DNA from: Pseudomonas sp. DTU_2021_1001937_2_SI_NGA_ILE_001
GTDB lineage: Bacteria; Pseudomonadota; Gammaproteobacteria; Pseudomonadales; Pseudomonadaceae
Reading direction: 5' to 3'
Assembly: GCF_032463525.1 (NCBI RefSeq)
Contig: NZ_CP135971.1
Location: forward strand, 3,162,001-3,226,000
DNA length: 64,000 nucleotides
Translations under genes and position numbers: made by a program
The notes under the pieces: model-generated
Databases searched by the model: none
What the model saw: the letters and a program-made list of their open reading frames with translations, nothing else
Told to the model about the DNA's origin: nothing
In this document: positions 29,329 through 40,786 of the stretch, piece by piece
Numbering within the stretch: position 1 is the first letter of the stretch
How the letters are laid out: every line of letters begins with the position of its first letter

Positions 29329-29709
29329 ATGTCCGATCCTCGTTACCAGGTTGATGTCAGCGTCGTGACGCGCTACCTCGCCGAGCAATCGAATCCCGAG
29401 CAGAACCGCTTCGCCTTCGCCTACACCATCACCGTGCACAACAACGGCCTGCTGCCGGCCAAGCTGCTGTCACGGCACTGGGTCATCACCGATGGCAACG
29501 GCAATGTCGAAGAAGTGCGTGGCGAGGGCGTGGTCGGCCAGCAGCCGCTGATCAAGGCCGGGCAAAGCCACACCTACAGCAGCGGCACGGTGATGCCCAC
29601 CCAGGTCGGCGCCATGCAGGGCAGCTACCAGATGCTCGCCGAAGACGGCAAACGCTTCGACGCGGTGATTGCGCCCTTCCGCCTCGCCGTACCGGGCGCC
29701 CTGCACTGA
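29329..29709 (+). CDS. apaG: ApaG domain protein
   Basis: A 126-aa protein with the ApaG fibronectin-III-like fold ([53 protein letters not shown]). The role is unclear in bacteria; it is almost always encoded between ksgA and apaH, as here. Its stop overlaps the apaH ATG by one base (TGATG). Confidence 0.92.
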   Translation: MSDPRYQVDVSVVTRYLAEQSNPEQNRFAFAYTITVHNNGLLPAKLLSRHWVITDGNGNVEEVRGEGVVGQQPLIKAGQSHTYSSGTVMPTQVGAMQGSYQMLAEDGKRFDAVIAPFRLAVPGALH

Positions 29710-30569
29710 TGGCGGTGTATGCAGTCGGTGACCTGCAGGGTTGCCTGGAACCGCTCAAGTGCCTGCTCGACCATGTGCGCTTCACCCCTGGCCAGGACCA
29801 GCTGTGGCTGGTCGGCGACCTGGTCAATCGCGGCCCGCAATCGCTGGAGACCCTGCGTTACCTGTATGGCATCCGTGACGCGGTGACCTGCGTGCTGGGC
29901 AACCACGACCTGCACCTGCTGGCCGTGTCACGCCAGGCCGGGCGCCTGAAGAAGGGCGACACCCTCAACGAGATCCTTGAGGCCCCCGACGGCGCGCAAC
30001 TGCTCGACTGGCTGCGCCGGCAAAAGCTGCTGCACTACGATGCCGAGCGCAACGTGGCCATGGCGCATGCCGGCATCCCGCCGCAGTGGACCCTCAAGAA
30101 AGCCCTCAAACTGGCGGCCGAGGTCGAAGCCGTGCTGCGCGACGACGCCCGCTACGACGACTACCTGGCCAACATGTACGGCAACGAGCCAGCCAAGTGG
30201 GACGGTGATCTGCAAGGCGTCGCGCGCCTGCGGGTCATCACCAACTATTTCACGCGCATGCGTTTCTGCACCGCCGATGGCAAGCTCGACCTCAAGGGCA
30301 AGGAAGGCATCGACACCGCCCCGCCCGGCTATGCCCCCTGGTTCAGCCACAAAGAGCGCAAGACCCGTGACCTGAAGATCATCTTCGGCCATTGGGCGGC
30401 CCTGGAGGGGCGCTGCGACGAGCCCGGCGTGTTCGCCCTCGACAGCGGCTGCGTATGGGGCGGTGGCATGACCCTACTCAATGTCGATACCCTGCAGCGC
30501 CACTACTGCGATTGCGACCCTGACGGGCGGGCCGTGGCCCAGCGCCCGATCACGACCACCCCGAACTGA
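29709..30569 (+). CDS. apaH: Bis(5'-nucleosyl)-tetraphosphatase, symmetrical (ApaH)
   Basis: Hydrolyses Ap4A to two ADP and also decaps Np4-RNA in E. coli. The 286-aa metallophosphatase has the motifs [26 protein letters not shown], and GNHDLHLLA, plus late His residues (FGHWAAL). It completes the standard ksgA-apaG-apaH order. Confidence 0.95.
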   Translation: MAVYAVGDLQGCLEPLKCLLDHVRFTPGQDQLWLVGDLVNRGPQSLETLRYLYGIRDAVTCVLGNHDLHLLAVSRQAGRLKKGDTLNEILEAPDGAQLLDWLRRQKLLHYDAERNVAMAHAGIPPQWTLKKALKLAAEVEAVLRDDARYDDYLANMYGNEPAKWDGDLQGVARLRVITNYFTRMRFCTADGKLDLKGKEGIDTAPPGYAPWFSHKERKTRDLKIIFGHWAALEGRCDEPGVFALDSGCVWGGGMTLLNVDTLQRHYCDCDPDGRAVAQRPITTTPN

Positions 30570-30589
30570 CCCCAGCCTGGAGCCCAGAC

Positions 30590-30910
30590 ATGACCGACTT
30601 CAAACGCATTTCCGCCGAGCAGGCCCACACCCTGCGTGAACAAGGCGCCGTGCTGGTCGATATCCGCGACCCACAGACCTTCGCCGGCAGCCATATCAGC
30701 GGTGCCCGCCACCTCGACAACCACTCGCTGGCCGGCTTCATCGCCGACACCGAGCCGAGCCAGCCGGTGATCGTGGTCTGCTACCACGGCAACTCCAGCC
30801 AGAACGCCGCCGCCTACCTGGCCAGCCAGGGTTTCACCGACGTCTACAGCCTCGACGGCGGCTTCGAGGCATGGCGTGGCCACTACCCGAACGAAACCGA
30901 GCAAGGCTGA
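30590..30910 (+). CDS. glpE: Thiosulfate sulfurtransferase GlpE
   Basis: Single-domain rhodanese (106 aa). The persulfide Cys lies in the active-site loop [31 protein letters not shown] is the usual strand-helix lead. It starts 20 bp after apaH and is likely last in that transcript. Confidence 0.92.
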   Translation: MTDFKRISAEQAHTLREQGAVLVDIRDPQTFAGSHISGARHLDNHSLAGFIADTEPSQPVIVVCYHGNSSQNAAAYLASQGFTDVYSLDGGFEAWRGHYPNETEQG

Positions 30911-31198
30911 ACGAAAAAAAAATTTAATCCGGCTCACCCCGCGTAGCGCGTGGGCTGGCGCCCTGAACCGACGAACGGCTCGGGGCTCCTTTCGCACATC
31001 CCTTCTTTACCTTCCAGAAACCGAACTATTCTTACCCACAGGCCATCCGTAATCCGGGGAGAGCCGGTACACCGGCGCGTGGGTCATCGGTAGTTACTTT
31101 TATGGTGTTCTGGGGGGTAACGGCATCTGGATACTCAGCTGCTGCCAGCATCGACTGACGATCCGCCGCCGGCTCAACGTATCGAGCGAGGTGACGTC
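30911..31198. other. Intergenic region upstream of prkA
   Basis: A 288-bp space between glpE and prkA. It contains a run of nine A (30915-30923) and a GCCGGT-AC-ACCGGC palindrome (31063-31076). CTATTCTT at about 31026 is weakly like a stationary-phase sigma -10. The long leader suits a regulated promoter for the prkA-yeaH-spoVR set. No gene is visible. Confidence 0.4.
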
Positions 31199-33121
31199 AT
31201 GAGTATTTTTAGCCACTTCCAACAACGCTTCGAAACCACACGGCAGGAAGAGCTCTCACTACAGGAGTACCTTGAGCTCTGCAAACGGGATCGCAGCGCC
31301 TACGCTTCGGCAGCAGAGCGACTGCTCATGGCCATCGGGGAGCCCGAACTGGTAGACACCTCTACCAACTCGCGCCTGTCGAGGATCTTCTCCAACAAGG
31401 TGATCAGACGTTACCCGGCCTTCGCCGATTTCCACGGCATGGAAGAGTGCATCGAGCAGATCGTCTCCTACTTCCGCCATGCCGCGCAGGGCCTGGAAGA
31501 GAAGAAACAGATCCTCTACCTGCTCGGCCCGGTCGGCGGCGGCAAGTCGTCCCTGGCCGAAAAGCTCAAGCAACTGATGCAGAAGGTGCCCTTCTACGCG
31601 ATCAAGGGCTCGCCGGTATTCGAGTCGCCGCTGGGGCTGTTCAACGCTGCCGAAGATGGCGACATCCTCGAAGAGGACTTCGGCATCCCGCGCCGCTACC
31701 TCAACACCATCATGTCGCCCTGGGCCACCAAGCGCCTGGCCGAGTTCGGCGGTGACATCAGCCAGTTCAAGGTGGTCAAGCTCTACCCTTCCATCCTCAA
31801 CCAGATCGGTATCGCCAAGACCGAGCCGGGCGACGAGAACAACCAGGACATCTCTGCGCTGGTGGGCAAGGTCGATATCCGCAAGCTGGAAGAATTCCCG
31901 CAGAACGATGCCGACGCCTACAGCTATTCGGGCGCGCTGTGCCGGGCCAACCAGGGCCTGATGGAATTCGTCGAGATGTTCAAGGCGCCGATCAAGGTCC
32001 TGCACCCCTTGCTCACCGCCACCCAGGAAGGCAACTACAACAGCACCGAAGGCCTGGGCGCGATTCCCTTCAACGGCACGCTGCTGGCCCACTCCAACGA
32101 GTCCGAGTGGCACAGCTTCCGCAACAACAAGAACAACGAGGCTTTCATCGACCGGATCTACATCGTCAAGGTGCCGTATTGCCTGCGTGTCAGCGACGAG
32201 ATCAAGATCTACGAGAAGCTGCTGATCAACAGTTCGCTGGCCAGCGCCCATTGCGCGCCTGACACGCTGAAGATGCTCGCCCAGTTCACCACCCTGTCGC
32301 GCCTCAAGGAGCCGGAGAACTCCAACATCTACTCCAAGATGCGCGTCTACGACGGGGAAAACCTCAAGGACACCGATCCCAAGGCCAAGTCGATCCAGGA
32401 GTACCGCGACAGCGCAGGCGTCGACGAGGGCATGACCGGGCTTTCCACCCGCTTCGCCTTCAAGATCCTCTCCAAGGTGTTCAACTTCGACCCGCACGAG
32501 GTCGCCGCCAACCCGGTGCACCTGCTCTACGTGCTGGAGCAGCAGATCGAACAGGAGCAATACCCGGCCGAAACCCGTGAGCGCTACCTGCGCTTCATCA
32601 AGGAGTACCTGGCACCGCGCTACATCGAGTTCATCGGCAAGGAAATCCAGACCGCCTACCTGGAGTCGTACAGCGAGTACGGGCAGAACATCTTCGACCG
32701 CTACGTGCTGTACGCAGACTTCTGGATTCAGGACCAGGAATATCGCGACCCGGAAACCGGTGAAATCCTCAACCGCGTGGCCCTCAACGAAGAACTGGAG
32801 AAAATCGAGAAGCCGGCCGGCATCAGCAACCCGAAAGACTTCCGCAACGAGATCGTCAACTTCGTCCTGCGGGCACGTGCCAACAACAATGGCAAGAACC
32901 CAACCTGGCTGAGCTATGAAAAGCTGCGGGTGGTGATCGAGAAGAAAATGTTCTCCAACACCGAAGACCTGCTGCCGGTCATCAGCTTCAACGCCAAGGC
33001 CAGCAAGGAAGACCAACAGAAACACAACGACTTCGTCACTCGAATGGTCGAGCGGGGCTACACCGACAAGCAGGTGCGTCTACTCTCCGAGTGGTACCTG
33101 CGCGTACGCAAATCGCAGTAA
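31199..33121 (+). CDS. prkA: PrkA family serine protein kinase
   Basis: A 640-aa AAA-type protein. Walker A is LLGPVGGGKSSLAEKL near residue 105, the N-terminal AAA_PrkA domain continues through FNGTLLAHSNESEW, and the PrkA kinase domain is C-terminal (from about residue 390). Family members (YeaG in E. coli) are induced under nitrogen or carbon starvation and stationary phase and act with YeaH and SpoVR. The three genes are adjacent here. Confidence 0.93.
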   Translation: MSIFSHFQQRFETTRQEELSLQEYLELCKRDRSAYASAAERLLMAIGEPELVDTSTNSRLSRIFSNKVIRRYPAFADFHGMEECIEQIVSYFRHAAQGLEEKKQILYLLGPVGGGKSSLAEKLKQLMQKVPFYAIKGSPVFESPLGLFNAAEDGDILEEDFGIPRRYLNTIMSPWATKRLAEFGGDISQFKVVKLYPSILNQIGIAKTEPGDENNQDISALVGKVDIRKLEEFPQNDADAYSYSGALCRANQGLMEFVEMFKAPIKVLHPLLTATQEGNYNSTEGLGAIPFNGTLLAHSNESEWHSFRNNKNNEAFIDRIYIVKVPYCLRVSDEIKIYEKLLINSSLASAHCAPDTLKMLAQFTTLSRLKEPENSNIYSKMRVYDGENLKDTDPKAKSIQEYRDSAGVDEGMTGLSTRFAFKILSKVFNFDPHEVAANPVHLLYVLEQQIEQEQYPAETRERYLRFIKEYLAPRYIEFIGKEIQTAYLESYSEYGQNIFDRYVLYADFWIQDQEYRDPETGEILNRVALNEELEKIEKPAGISNPKDFRNEIVNFVLRARANNNGKNPTWLSYEKLRVVIEKKMFSNTEDLLPVISFNAKASKEDQQKHNDFVTRMVERGYTDKQVRLLSEWYLRVRKSQ

Positions 33122-33274
33122 GGCAGCGACAAGCGGCAAGCTTCAGGTCAGCAACGACGTACCTGTCGCCCCACAGGGGGCAGCAGGTGCGCCGTTGACT
33201 GCGTGAAGCCGGCGTTTGGATAGGCAAACTTGCAGCTTGTAGCCTGGAGCTTGCAGCTCCCCTAAGGGGCCCCT
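33122..33274. repeat. AAGCTTGCAGCTTG-type intergenic repeat between prkA and yeaH
   Basis: The 153-bp spacer holds inverted imperfect repeats (GCGGCAAGCTTCAGGT and AACTTGCAGCTTGTAGCCTGGAGCTTGCAGCT), a motif style common in Pseudomonas spacers. The CCCCTAAGGGGCCCCT palindrome overlaps the ribosome-binding region of the next gene (start 33275) and could limit its initiation. Confidence 0.5.
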
Positions 33275-34546
33275 ATGAGTTACGTGATCGACCGACGCCT
33301 GAACGGCAAGAACAAGAGCACGGTGAATCGCCAGCGTTTCCTGCGGCGTTACCGCGACCACATCAAGAAGGCGGTTGAAGAAGCCGTCAGCCGCCGCTCC
33401 ATCACCGACATGGAGCACGGCGAACAGATCAGCATCCCCGGCCGCGACATCGACGAGCCGGTCCTGCACCATGGCCGCGGCGGCAAGCAGACCGTCGTGC
33501 ACCCCGGCAACAAGGAGTTCACTGCGGGCGAGCGCATCGCCCGTCCCCAGGGCGGCGGTGGCGGCAAGGGCGCCGGCAAGGCCAGCAATTCCGGCGAAGG
33601 CATGGACGAGTTCGTCTTCCAGATCACCCAGGAAGAATTCCTCGAATTCATGTTCGAAGACCTCGAACTGCCCAACCTGGTCAAACGCCACCTCACCGGC
33701 ACCGACACCTTCAAGACCGTGCGCGCCGGCATCAGCAACGAGGGCAACCCCTCGCGCATCAACATCGTCCGCACCCTGCGCTCGGCCCACGCCCGGCGCA
33801 TCGCCCTGTCGGGCAGCAGCCGCGCGCGGCTCAAGCAGGTGCAGGTCGAGCTGGAGCGCCTGAAGGTCGAAGAACCGGACAACTTCGGCGATATCCAGGA
33901 ACTCGAAGGCGAAGTCGAACGCCTCAAGGCGCGCATTCGCCGTGTGCCTTACCTCGACACCTTCGACCTCAAGTACAACCTGCTGGTCAAGCAGCCCAAC
34001 CCCAGCTCCAAGGCGGTGATGTTCTGCCTGATGGACGTGTCCGGCTCGATGACCCAGGCCACCAAGGACATCGCCAAGCGCTTCTTCATCCTGCTGTACC
34101 TGTTCCTCAAGCGTAACTACGACAAGATCGACGTGGTGTTCATCCGCCACCACACCAGCGCCCGCGAGGTGGACGAAGAAGAGTTCTTCTACTCCCGGGA
34201 AACCGGCGGCACCATCGTTTCCAGTGCCCTGAAGCTGATGCAGGAGATCATGGCCGAGCGCTACCCGGCCAACGAGTGGAACATCTACGCCGCCCAGGCC
34301 TCCGACGGCGACAACTGGAACGACGACTCGCCGATCTGCCGGGAAATCCTCACCAAGCAGATCATGCCGTTCGTGCAGTACTACACCTACGTGGAAATCA
34401 CCCCCCGCGAGCACCAGGCGCTGTGGTACGAATACGAGCGCATCAGCGAGGAATTCGCCGATACCTTCGCCCAGCAGCAACTGGTGTCCGCCGGTGATAT
34501 CTACCCGGTATTCCGTGAACTCTTCCAGCGCAGGTTAGTGACATGA
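33275..34546 (+). CDS. YeaH/YhbH family protein (DUF444, vWA-like)
   Basis: A 423-aa protein partner of PrkA. A Gly-rich linker ([18 protein letters not shown], near residue 90) separates the N-terminus from a von Willebrand A-like domain with the MIDAS start [10 protein letters not shown]. Function is unknown beyond genetic association with PrkA and SpoVR. Its stop overlaps the SpoVR start by 4 bp (ATGA). Confidence 0.92.
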   Translation: MSYVIDRRLNGKNKSTVNRQRFLRRYRDHIKKAVEEAVSRRSITDMEHGEQISIPGRDIDEPVLHHGRGGKQTVVHPGNKEFTAGERIARPQGGGGGKGAGKASNSGEGMDEFVFQITQEEFLEFMFEDLELPNLVKRHLTGTDTFKTVRAGISNEGNPSRINIVRTLRSAHARRIALSGSSRARLKQVQVELERLKVEEPDNFGDIQELEGEVERLKARIRRVPYLDTFDLKYNLLVKQPNPSSKAVMFCLMDVSGSMTQATKDIAKRFFILLYLFLKRNYDKIDVVFIRHHTSAREVDEEEFFYSRETGGTIVSSALKLMQEIMAERYPANEWNIYAAQASDGDNWNDDSPICREILTKQIMPFVQYYTYVEITPREHQALWYEYERISEEFADTFAQQQLVSAGDIYPVFRELFQRRLVT

Positions 34547-36108
34547 CCGCTAGAGATCAGAAACGCCAGCCCCTCTCCACGGGGTCAGAGTGGACCTTCG
34601 AACTGATCCAGGCATACGACCGGGAAATCGCGCGTATCGCCGAACGCTATGCCCTGGACACCTACCCTAACCAGATCGAGGTGATCACCGCCGAGCAGAT
34701 GATGGACGCCTACGCCTCGGTGGGCATGCCGCTGGGCTACCATCACTGGTCCTATGGCAAGCAGTTTCTCAGCACGGAAAAGTCCTACTCGCGTGGACAG
34801 ATGGGACTGGCCTACGAGATCGTCATCAACTCCGACCCGTGCATCGCCTACCTGATGGAAGAAAACACCATGTGCATGCAGGCACTGGTGGTGGCGCATG
34901 CCTGCTACGGGCACAACAGCTTCTTCAAGGGCAACTACCTGTTCCGCACCTGGACCGATGCCAGTTCGATCATCGACTACCTGGTGTTCGCCAAGCAGTA
35001 CATCACCCAGTGCGAAGAGCGCCACGGCATCGACGCCGTGGAAGACCTCATCGACTCCTGCCATGCGCTGATGAACTACGGCGTCGACCGCTACAAGCGG
35101 CCCTACCCCATCTCCGCCGAAGAGGAGCGCCGTCGCCAGAAGGACCGCGAGGAGCACCTGCAGCGGCAGATCAACGACCTGTGGCGCACCATCCCGAAAA
35201 GCGCCGAGAAGAACAGCCAGGCCGACAACGCGCGGTTTCCAGCCGAGCCGCAGGAGAACATCCTCTACTTCATCGAGAAACACGCCCCGCTGCTGGAGCC
35301 CTGGCAGCGTGAAGTGGTGCGCATCGTGCGCAAGATCGCGCAGTACTTCTACCCGCAACGCCAGACCCAGGTGATGAACGAAGGCTGGGCGACCTTCTGG
35401 CACTACACCCTGATCAACGACCTGTACGACGAAGGGCTGGTCACCGACGGCTTCATGTTCGAGTTCCTGCAGTCGCACACCAGCGTGATCTACCAGCCTG
35501 GCTTCGACAGCCCCTACTACAGCGGCATCAACCCCTACACCCTGGGCTTCTCGATCTTCCAGGACATCCGCCGCATGTGCGAGAACCCCACCGACGAAGA
35601 CCGCCGCTGGTTCCCGGACCTTGCCGGTGGCGACTGGCTGAGCACCATCAAGTTCGCCATGAGCAGCTTCAAGGACGAGAGCTTCATCCTGCAGTACCTG
35701 TCGCCCAAGGTGATGCGCGACCTCAAGCTGTTCAGCATCATGGACGACGACCAGAAGGAAGAGCTGCTGGTGCCGGCGATCCACGACGAAGCGGGCTACC
35801 ACATCATTCGTGAAACCCTGGCCGCGCAGTACAACCTGGGCAATCGCGAACCCAACGTGCAGATCTACAGCATCGACCGGCGCGGCGACCGCTCGCTGAC
35901 CCTGCGCCACCAGCAGCACAACCGCAAACCGCTGGGCGAGTCCACGGACGAAGTGCTCAAGCACCTGCACCGCCTGTGGGGCTTCGACGTGCACCTGGAA
36001 ACCCTGCAGGGTGATCAGATCGTCAAGACCCACCACGTACCGCCCCGTGGCGAAGGCGCCGACAACGAATACCCGCGCCTGGACCTGGCGGTGGTCCATC
36101 ACCTCTGA
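34543..36108 (+). CDS. SpoVR family protein
   Basis: A 521-aa homologue of Bacillus stage V sporulation protein R, here in a non-spore-former. Conserved segments include [55 protein letters not shown] (a zincin-like HxxE-like region), and [16 protein letters not shown]. The set prkA-yeaH-spoVR is conserved in gamma-proteobacteria and linked to stress survival; a molecular activity is not settled. Confidence 0.93.
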   Translation: MTARDQKRQPLSTGSEWTFELIQAYDREIARIAERYALDTYPNQIEVITAEQMMDAYASVGMPLGYHHWSYGKQFLSTEKSYSRGQMGLAYEIVINSDPCIAYLMEENTMCMQALVVAHACYGHNSFFKGNYLFRTWTDASSIIDYLVFAKQYITQCEERHGIDAVEDLIDSCHALMNYGVDRYKRPYPISAEEERRRQKDREEHLQRQINDLWRTIPKSAEKNSQADNARFPAEPQENILYFIEKHAPLLEPWQREVVRIVRKIAQYFYPQRQTQVMNEGWATFWHYTLINDLYDEGLVTDGFMFEFLQSHTSVIYQPGFDSPYYSGINPYTLGFSIFQDIRRMCENPTDEDRRWFPDLAGGDWLSTIKFAMSSFKDESFILQYLSPKVMRDLKLFSIMDDDQKEELLVPAIHDEAGYHIIRETLAAQYNLGNREPNVQIYSIDRRGDRSLTLRHQQHNRKPLGESTDEVLKHLHRLWGFDVHLETLQGDQIVKTHHVPPRGEGADNEYPRLDLAVVHHL

Positions 36109-36190
36109 CTCCCCTGCAACGCCTCATCACGCAGTTTTAACCTCCTGCGGCCCGTACAAGGTTTATCCTGTCGGGCCTACGGAGGTTCTT

Positions 36191-37420
36191 ATGCAGATTT
36201 ACAAAGTCGGCGGCGCGGTTCGCGATCGCCTGTTGGGGCAACCCGTCACCGATACCGACTGGGTGGTGGTTGGGGCCACCAGTGAAGAGATGCTGGTCAA
36301 GGGCTACCGCCCGGTGGGCACTGACTTTCCGGTGTTCCTGCATCCGCTGACCGGCGAGGAATACGCCCTGGCGCGCACCGAGCGCAAGAGCGGCGTGGGC
36401 TATGGCGGCTTTGTGTTCCATGCCAGCCCGGAGGTCACCCTGGAACAGGACCTGATCCGCCGCGACCTGACCATCAACGCCATGGCCGAAGACAAGGACG
36501 GTCAGCTGACCGACCCCTATGGCGGCCAGCAAGACCTCGAAGCCCGCATCTTGCGTCACGTTTCCCCGGCATTCGCCGAAGATCCCCTGCGTGTGCTGCG
36601 TGTGGCGCGCTTCGCTGCACGCTATGCCCCGCTGGGTTTCAGCATCGCCCCCGAAACGCTGGCCCTGATGCGCCAGCTCAGTGAGTCCGGCGAACTCAAG
36701 GCGCTGACCCCGGAACGCAGCTGGAAGGAAATCTCCCGCGCCCTGATGGAAGAACGCCCCGACGTGTTCATTCGGGTATTGCACGACTGTGGCGCCCTGC
36801 AGGAACTGATGCCAGAGGTCGAAGCCCTGTTCGGTGTACCGCAGCCAGAGGCGCATCATCCGGAAATCGATACCGGCGAACACATTCTGCGCGTCCTGCT
36901 GCAGGCCGCCCGCCACCAGCAGCCGCTGAGCGTGCGCTGGGCCTGCCTGCTGCACGACCTCGGCAAAGGCGCCACCCCGCCGGACGAATGGCCGCGCCAC
37001 ATTGCCCACGAACACACCGGCCTGCCGCTGATCAAGGCGGTCAACGAGCGGGTCAAGGCGCCAAAGGAGTGCCAGGAACTGGCCCTGCTGGTCGGCCAGT
37101 ACCATACCCACGGGCATCGCGCCCTGGAACTCAAGCCTTCGACCCTGCTGGACCTGCTGCAGAGCTTCGACGTCTACCGTCGGCCGCAGCGCTTCGAAGA
37201 ATTCATCGCCGCCTGCGAAATGGACGCCCGTGGCCGACAGGGTTTCGAAGAGCGAGATTATCCCCAGGCCATCTACCTGCGCGGCGCCGCCGACGCGGCC
37301 CGCGCGGTGTCCGTGCAACCGCTGCTGGAAAAGGGACTCAAGGGCCAGGAACTGGGCAATGCCCTGCGCGAAGCCAGGCTGGACAGACTGAAAGTCTACA
37401 AGGCCAGCCAGCAAGCCTGA
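36191..37420 (+). CDS. cca: Multifunctional CCA tRNA nucleotidyltransferase
   Basis: Adds or repairs tRNA 3'-CCA. The 409-aa class II enzyme has [10 protein letters not shown] and the catalytic DTDWVVVG near the N-terminus, [10 protein letters not shown], and the template-forming [13 protein letters not shown]-terminal HD domain is present ([18 protein letters not shown]), giving the phosphatase and 2',3'-cyclic phosphodiesterase activities of the long form. The ATG at 36191 has GGAGG 6 bases upstream. Confidence 0.94.
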   Translation: MQIYKVGGAVRDRLLGQPVTDTDWVVVGATSEEMLVKGYRPVGTDFPVFLHPLTGEEYALARTERKSGVGYGGFVFHASPEVTLEQDLIRRDLTINAMAEDKDGQLTDPYGGQQDLEARILRHVSPAFAEDPLRVLRVARFAARYAPLGFSIAPETLALMRQLSESGELKALTPERSWKEISRALMEERPDVFIRVLHDCGALQELMPEVEALFGVPQPEAHHPEIDTGEHILRVLLQAARHQQPLSVRWACLLHDLGKGATPPDEWPRHIAHEHTGLPLIKAVNERVKAPKECQELALLVGQYHTHGHRALELKPSTLLDLLQSFDVYRRPQRFEEFIAACEMDARGRQGFEERDYPQAIYLRGAADAARAVSVQPLLEKGLKGQELGNALREARLDRLKVYKASQQA

Positions 37421-37429
37421 TGCCGACCG

Positions 37430-37772
37430 CCAGGCGCGGCTTCAGCCACGAAAAGCATCCCGGCTGAAGCCGGTCCTACAGCCCGACCGCGACAGCCGAT
37501 ACCTACCGGTGGGAGCGGCTTCAGCCGCGAAAGGCAATCCCGGCTGAAGCCAGCCCTAAAGCCGACCGCGACAGCCGGTCCCTGCCGGTGGGAGCGGCTT
37601 CAGCCGCGAAAGGCAATCCCGGCTGAAGCCGGTCCTACAGCCGACCGCGACAGCCGGTCCCTGCCGGTGGGAGCGGCTTCAGCCGCGAAAAGCAATCCCG
37701 GCTGAAGCCGGCCCTAAAGCCGACCGCGACAGCCGGTCCCTGCCGGTGGGAGCGGCTTCAGCCGCGAAAAGC
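37430..37772. repeat. Tandem array of 79-bp REP-containing units
   Basis: GACCGCGACAGCC recurs at 37485, 37564, 37643 and 37722, so the period is exactly 79 bp. Each unit carries GGTGGGAGCGGCTTCAGCCG and an inverted partner CCCGGCTGAAGCCGG. There are three full units plus partial ones at both ends; copies differ by only a few bases. The array fills the cca-folK space. There are no unique spacers. Confidence 0.92.
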
Positions 37773-37782
37773 CTGGCCCCGG

Positions 37783-38310
37783 TCAGGCGCGGGTCAGCAT
37801 TTGCGCCGGGGTCAGCGCTTGCCCTCGCCATTCGAAGGCCACCGGCCACAGCTGCTGGTCGATCTGCGCGGCAGCCCACAGGCTGGCGAACGACTGCCCC
37901 GCACCGGGATGAACCTGCTCAGGCGCGATCAACGACAATGGCCACAATACGAAGGCATTTTTCAGGATTTCCGCACGCGGCAGCACCAGACCATCGAAGT
38001 TGCCGACCTGCTCGCCATACAGCAGCACATCGATATCCAGCGGCAGGCCGACGCGGTCGGGCGCATAACGGCCATTGTCGGCCTCGATGAATTTCAGCCG
38101 GCGGTCCAGCTCCATCAACGGCAGGTCGGTCAGCGCGCTGACCACCAGGTTGAAGAACGGCCCGCTCTTGATACCCACGGCATGGCTCTCGAACACCGGC
38201 GAGCACTGCAGGTCGCCGAGAAAGCCCGCCAGCGCATCGAGGCCGGCAGTCAGGTGCCGTTCGCGCTCGATGTTGCTGCCCAGGCCCAGGAAAATCCGCG
38301 TCAGCGACAT
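37783..38310 (-). CDS. folK: 2-amino-4-hydroxy-6-hydroxymethyldihydropteridine pyrophosphokinase
   Basis: HPPK of folate synthesis (175 aa). It shows the N-terminal [14 protein letters not shown], the substrate loop [17 protein letters not shown], and the signature [15 protein letters not shown] (Mg2+ Asp pair). The start overlaps the folB stop by 10 bp. Its 3' end lies at the REP array. Confidence 0.94.
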   Translation of the reverse strand: MSLTRIFLGLGSNIERERHLTAGLDALAGFLGDLQCSPVFESHAVGIKSGPFFNLVVSALTDLPLMELDRRLKFIEADNGRYAPDRVGLPLDIDVLLYGEQVGNFDGLVLPRAEILKNAFVLWPLSLIAPEQVHPGAGQSFASLWAAAQIDQQLWPVAFEWRGQALTPAQMLTRA

Positions 38311-38654
38311 CCGCGCTCGATCTCCACACCCACGCCACGGGCGGCCGCTACGGCGCCCGGCTTGGTCAATTTGATATGCAGCCAGGGAATGCCGAACTCG
38401 CTCATCAGCACTTCGGCCAGGCGCTCGGCAAAGGTTTCCACCAACTGGTACTGGGTCTGCGCGGCGAAGGCCTGGATGCGCTCGGACACACTGGCGTAAT
38501 CCAGCGCCTTGCTCAGGTCGTCGCCCGCCGCTGCCGGGCGGTTATCCCAGGCGAAGCTGAGGTCCAGACACAGGCACTGACGAATGCCGCGCTCCCAGTC
38601 ATAGGCGCCGATCACCGTCTCGACTTCCAGCCCCTCGATGAACACTCTGTCCAA
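38301..38654 (-). CDS. folB: Dihydroneopterin aldolase
   Basis: A 117-aa pterin-fold enzyme that precedes FolK in folate synthesis. It has the N-terminal [18 protein letters not shown] (catalytic Tyr and Glu region), DYASVSERI, and the C-terminal [24 protein letters not shown] with the conserved Lys. It is divergent from plsY. Confidence 0.94.
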   Translation of the reverse strand: MDRVFIEGLEVETVIGAYDWERGIRQCLCLDLSFAWDNRPAAAGDDLSKALDYASVSERIQAFAAQTQYQLVETFAERLAEVLMSEFGIPWLHIKLTKPGAVAAARGVGVEIERGCR

Positions 38655-38729
38655 GCACTACTCTCCACAGCACGACAAGGGCGCAATGCGCCGTTAGAAT
38701 CAGGGCCATCCTTGCCCGGAATGGTTAGC

Positions 38730-39299
38730 ATGTTTTGGTTACTGGCGATACTCGCCTACCTGCTTGGCTCACTGTCCTTCGCCATCCTGCTCAGCCGCCT
38801 CAGCGGCAGCCCGGACCCGCGCGCCAGCGGCTCGGGCAATGCCGGCGCCACCAACATGCTGCGCCTGGCGGGCAAGAAGCTCGCCATCCTGACCCTGGCC
38901 GGCGATCTTTGCAAAGGCCTGTTGCCCGTACTAATCGCCCAGCACTACGGCTTGGGCCACGGCCAACAGGCCTGGGTCGGCCTATGCGCAGTGCTCGGCC
39001 ATCTGTTTCCGCTGTATTTCCGCTTCAAGGGCGGCAAGGGCGTGGCCACTGCCGCCGGCATGCTGCTGGGCCTCTACCCGCCCGCCGCCGCACTGGCCGT
39101 GGCCGTGTGGCTGCTGACCTTCTACCTGACCCGCACCAGCTCGCTGGCGGCGTTGATCGCCACCCCCCTGACCCTGCCGCTGCTGGCCTGGCAGGAACCC
39201 CGCGCCTTGTTGCCGGTGAGCCTGTTGACGCTGCTCATCGTGTGGCGCCACCGGGGCAATCTACGCGACCTGCTGGCCGGGCGCGAACGACATTTCTGA
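38730..39299 (+). CDS. plsY: Glycerol-3-phosphate acyltransferase PlsY
   Basis: Membrane acyltransferase (189 aa) that uses acyl-phosphate in the first step of phospholipid synthesis. It has about five hydrophobic segments and the three PlsY motifs: [33 protein letters not shown], and a C-terminal [16 protein letters not shown]. An ATG at 38721 would add three residues; 38730 is preferred by spacing from GGA. Confidence 0.93.
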   Translation: MFWLLAILAYLLGSLSFAILLSRLSGSPDPRASGSGNAGATNMLRLAGKKLAILTLAGDLCKGLLPVLIAQHYGLGHGQQAWVGLCAVLGHLFPLYFRFKGGKGVATAAGMLLGLYPPAAALAVAVWLLTFYLTRTSSLAALIATPLTLPLLAWQEPRALLPVSLLTLLIVWRHRGNLRDLLAGRERHF

Positions 39300-39311
39300 C
39301 GCAGCCCGGGC

Positions 39312-40337
39312 TTAAAGGCTGGGCAACTGCTCCATTGGCCAACGTGCCTGCACATGAATGCCCAGGCCTTCCTTCTGCCCGGCCAGCAAACGCTGGCAAC
39401 CGGCGTAGGCGATCATCGCGCCGTTGTCGGTGCAGAATTGCGGGCGGGCGTAGAACACCTGGCCCTTGAGGCCCGCCAGCATGCTTTCCAGCGAAGCCCG
39501 TAGCGCCTTGTTGGCACTCACCCCACCGGCGATCACCAGGCTGTTCAGCCCGGCCTGCTTGAGGGCGCGCTTGCACTTGATGGTCAGAGTCTCCACGACC
39601 GCCTCCTGGAAGGCCAGGGCGATGTCGCAACGGGTTTGTTCGCTGTCGTCGCCAGACGCCTGGCACTGCTGCCAGGTGTTCAGGGCGAAGGTCTTCAGGC
39701 CGCTGAAGCTGAACGCCAGGCCAGGGCGGTCGGTCATCGGCCGCGGAAAGGTGAAACGCCCTGGCACGCCACTGGCGGCCAGCTTGGCGATTTCCGGGCC
39801 ACCGGGGTAGCGCAGGCCCATCATCTTGGCGGTCTTGTCGAAGGCTTCACCGGCGGCGTCGTCCAGCGACTCGCCCATCAGCTCGTACTGGCCGATGCCA
39901 TCGACCCGCACCAGCTGGGTATGGCCGCCCGACACCAGCAAGGCGACGAACGGAAACTGCGGCGGCTGCGCCTCCAGCATCGGCGCCAGCAGGTGACCTT
40001 CCATGTGATGCACGCCCAGCGCCGGGATGTCCCAGGCGAAGGCCAGGGCCTGGGCGCAGGAGGCGCCGACCAGCAGCGCACCGACCAGGCCGGGGCCGGC
40101 GGTGTAGGCGATGGCGTCGATATCAGTGGCCACGCGGTCGGCTTCAGCCAGCACCTGGCGGATCAGCGGCAGCATGCGCTTGACGTGATCACGCGAGGCC
40201 AGCTCGGGCACCACGCCACCGTAGACCCGGTGCAGGTCGATCTGGCTGAACAGCGCATCGGCCAGCAGGCCGCGCTCGCTGTCGTAGAGGGCGACGCCGG
40301 TTTCGTCGCAGGAGGTTTCTAATCCCAGTACTAGCAT
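39312..40337 (-). CDS. tsaD: tRNA N6-threonylcarbamoyladenosine transferase subunit TsaD
   Basis: Catalytic subunit (341 aa) for t6A37 in ANN-decoding tRNAs. The metal ligands are in [10 protein letters not shown], and the ASKHA fold shows [13 protein letters not shown] at the N-terminus, [10 protein letters not shown], and [10 protein letters not shown]. The C-terminus extends past SYAGCQRL. It is divergent from rpsU and, with rpsU-dnaG-rpoD, keeps the usual gammaproteobacterial order. Confidence 0.95.
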   Translation of the reverse strand: MLVLGLETSCDETGVALYDSERGLLADALFSQIDLHRVYGGVVPELASRDHVKRMLPLIRQVLAEADRVATDIDAIAYTAGPGLVGALLVGASCAQALAFAWDIPALGVHHMEGHLLAPMLEAQPPQFPFVALLVSGGHTQLVRVDGIGQYELMGESLDDAAGEAFDKTAKMMGLRYPGGPEIAKLAASGVPGRFTFPRPMTDRPGLAFSFSGLKTFALNTWQQCQASGDDSEQTRCDIALAFQEAVVETLTIKCKRALKQAGLNSLVIAGGVSANKALRASLESMLAGLKGQVFYARPQFCTDNGAMIAYAGCQRLLAGQKEGLGIHVQARWPMEQLPSL

Positions 40338-40460
40338 GGGTGCGCCTTTTCAGGGGGGCAGACGTGACGCGGCGGGGCGATTACACTGCCGCCCGGCCTT
40401 CGAAGGCGCGCATGATAGTCGTCGGCCCGGGTGCCGACCAGCGGTTTTCGATCAGAGGCT

Positions 40461-40489
40461 TTGCAATCCCTCGCCCGAAGGGGTAACAT
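40461..40489 (+). promoter_or_regulatory. Sigma-70-type promoter for rpsU
   Basis: TTGCAA (40461-40466) and TAACAT (40484-40489) are spaced by exactly 17 bp, about 80 bases before the rpsU start. It is the best-matching hexamer pair in the tsaD-rpsU space. Confidence 0.6.
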
Positions 40490-40570
40490 CCGCAACCCTT
40501 AAAAACCGACGTATTCAGTGCAACGTTTGCACGAAGCGTTGCCCCCGGTAATGAATGAAGGTAGCTCTGG

Positions 40571-40786
40571 ATGCCAGCCGTCAAAGTAAAAGAGAACGAA
40601 CCCTTCGACGTAGCTCTGCGTCGTTTCAAGCGCTCCTGCGAAAAAGCCGGTGTTCTGGCTGAAGTTCGTAGCCGCGAATTCTACGAGAAGCCAACTGCCG
40701 AGCGTAAGCGCAAAGCAGCGGCTGCCGTTAAGCGTCACGCCAAGAAAGTTCAGCGCGAACAGCGCCGCGCCGTTCGTCTGTACTAA
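40571..40786 (+). CDS. rpsU: 30S ribosomal protein S21
   Basis: A 71-aa basic ribosomal protein starting [21 protein letters not shown] and ending in an Arg/Lys-rich tail ([15 protein letters not shown]). First gene of the macromolecular synthesis region rpsU-dnaG-rpoD. Confidence 0.97.
   Translation: MPAVKVKENEPFDVALRRFKRSCEKAGVLAEVRSREFYEKPTAERKRKAAAAVKRHAKKVQREQRRAVRLY

Noticed and set aside
37485..37772. Regular repeats that could look like a CRISPR array
   Set aside because: Units are contiguous 79-bp copies with no variable spacers; they are REP pairs.
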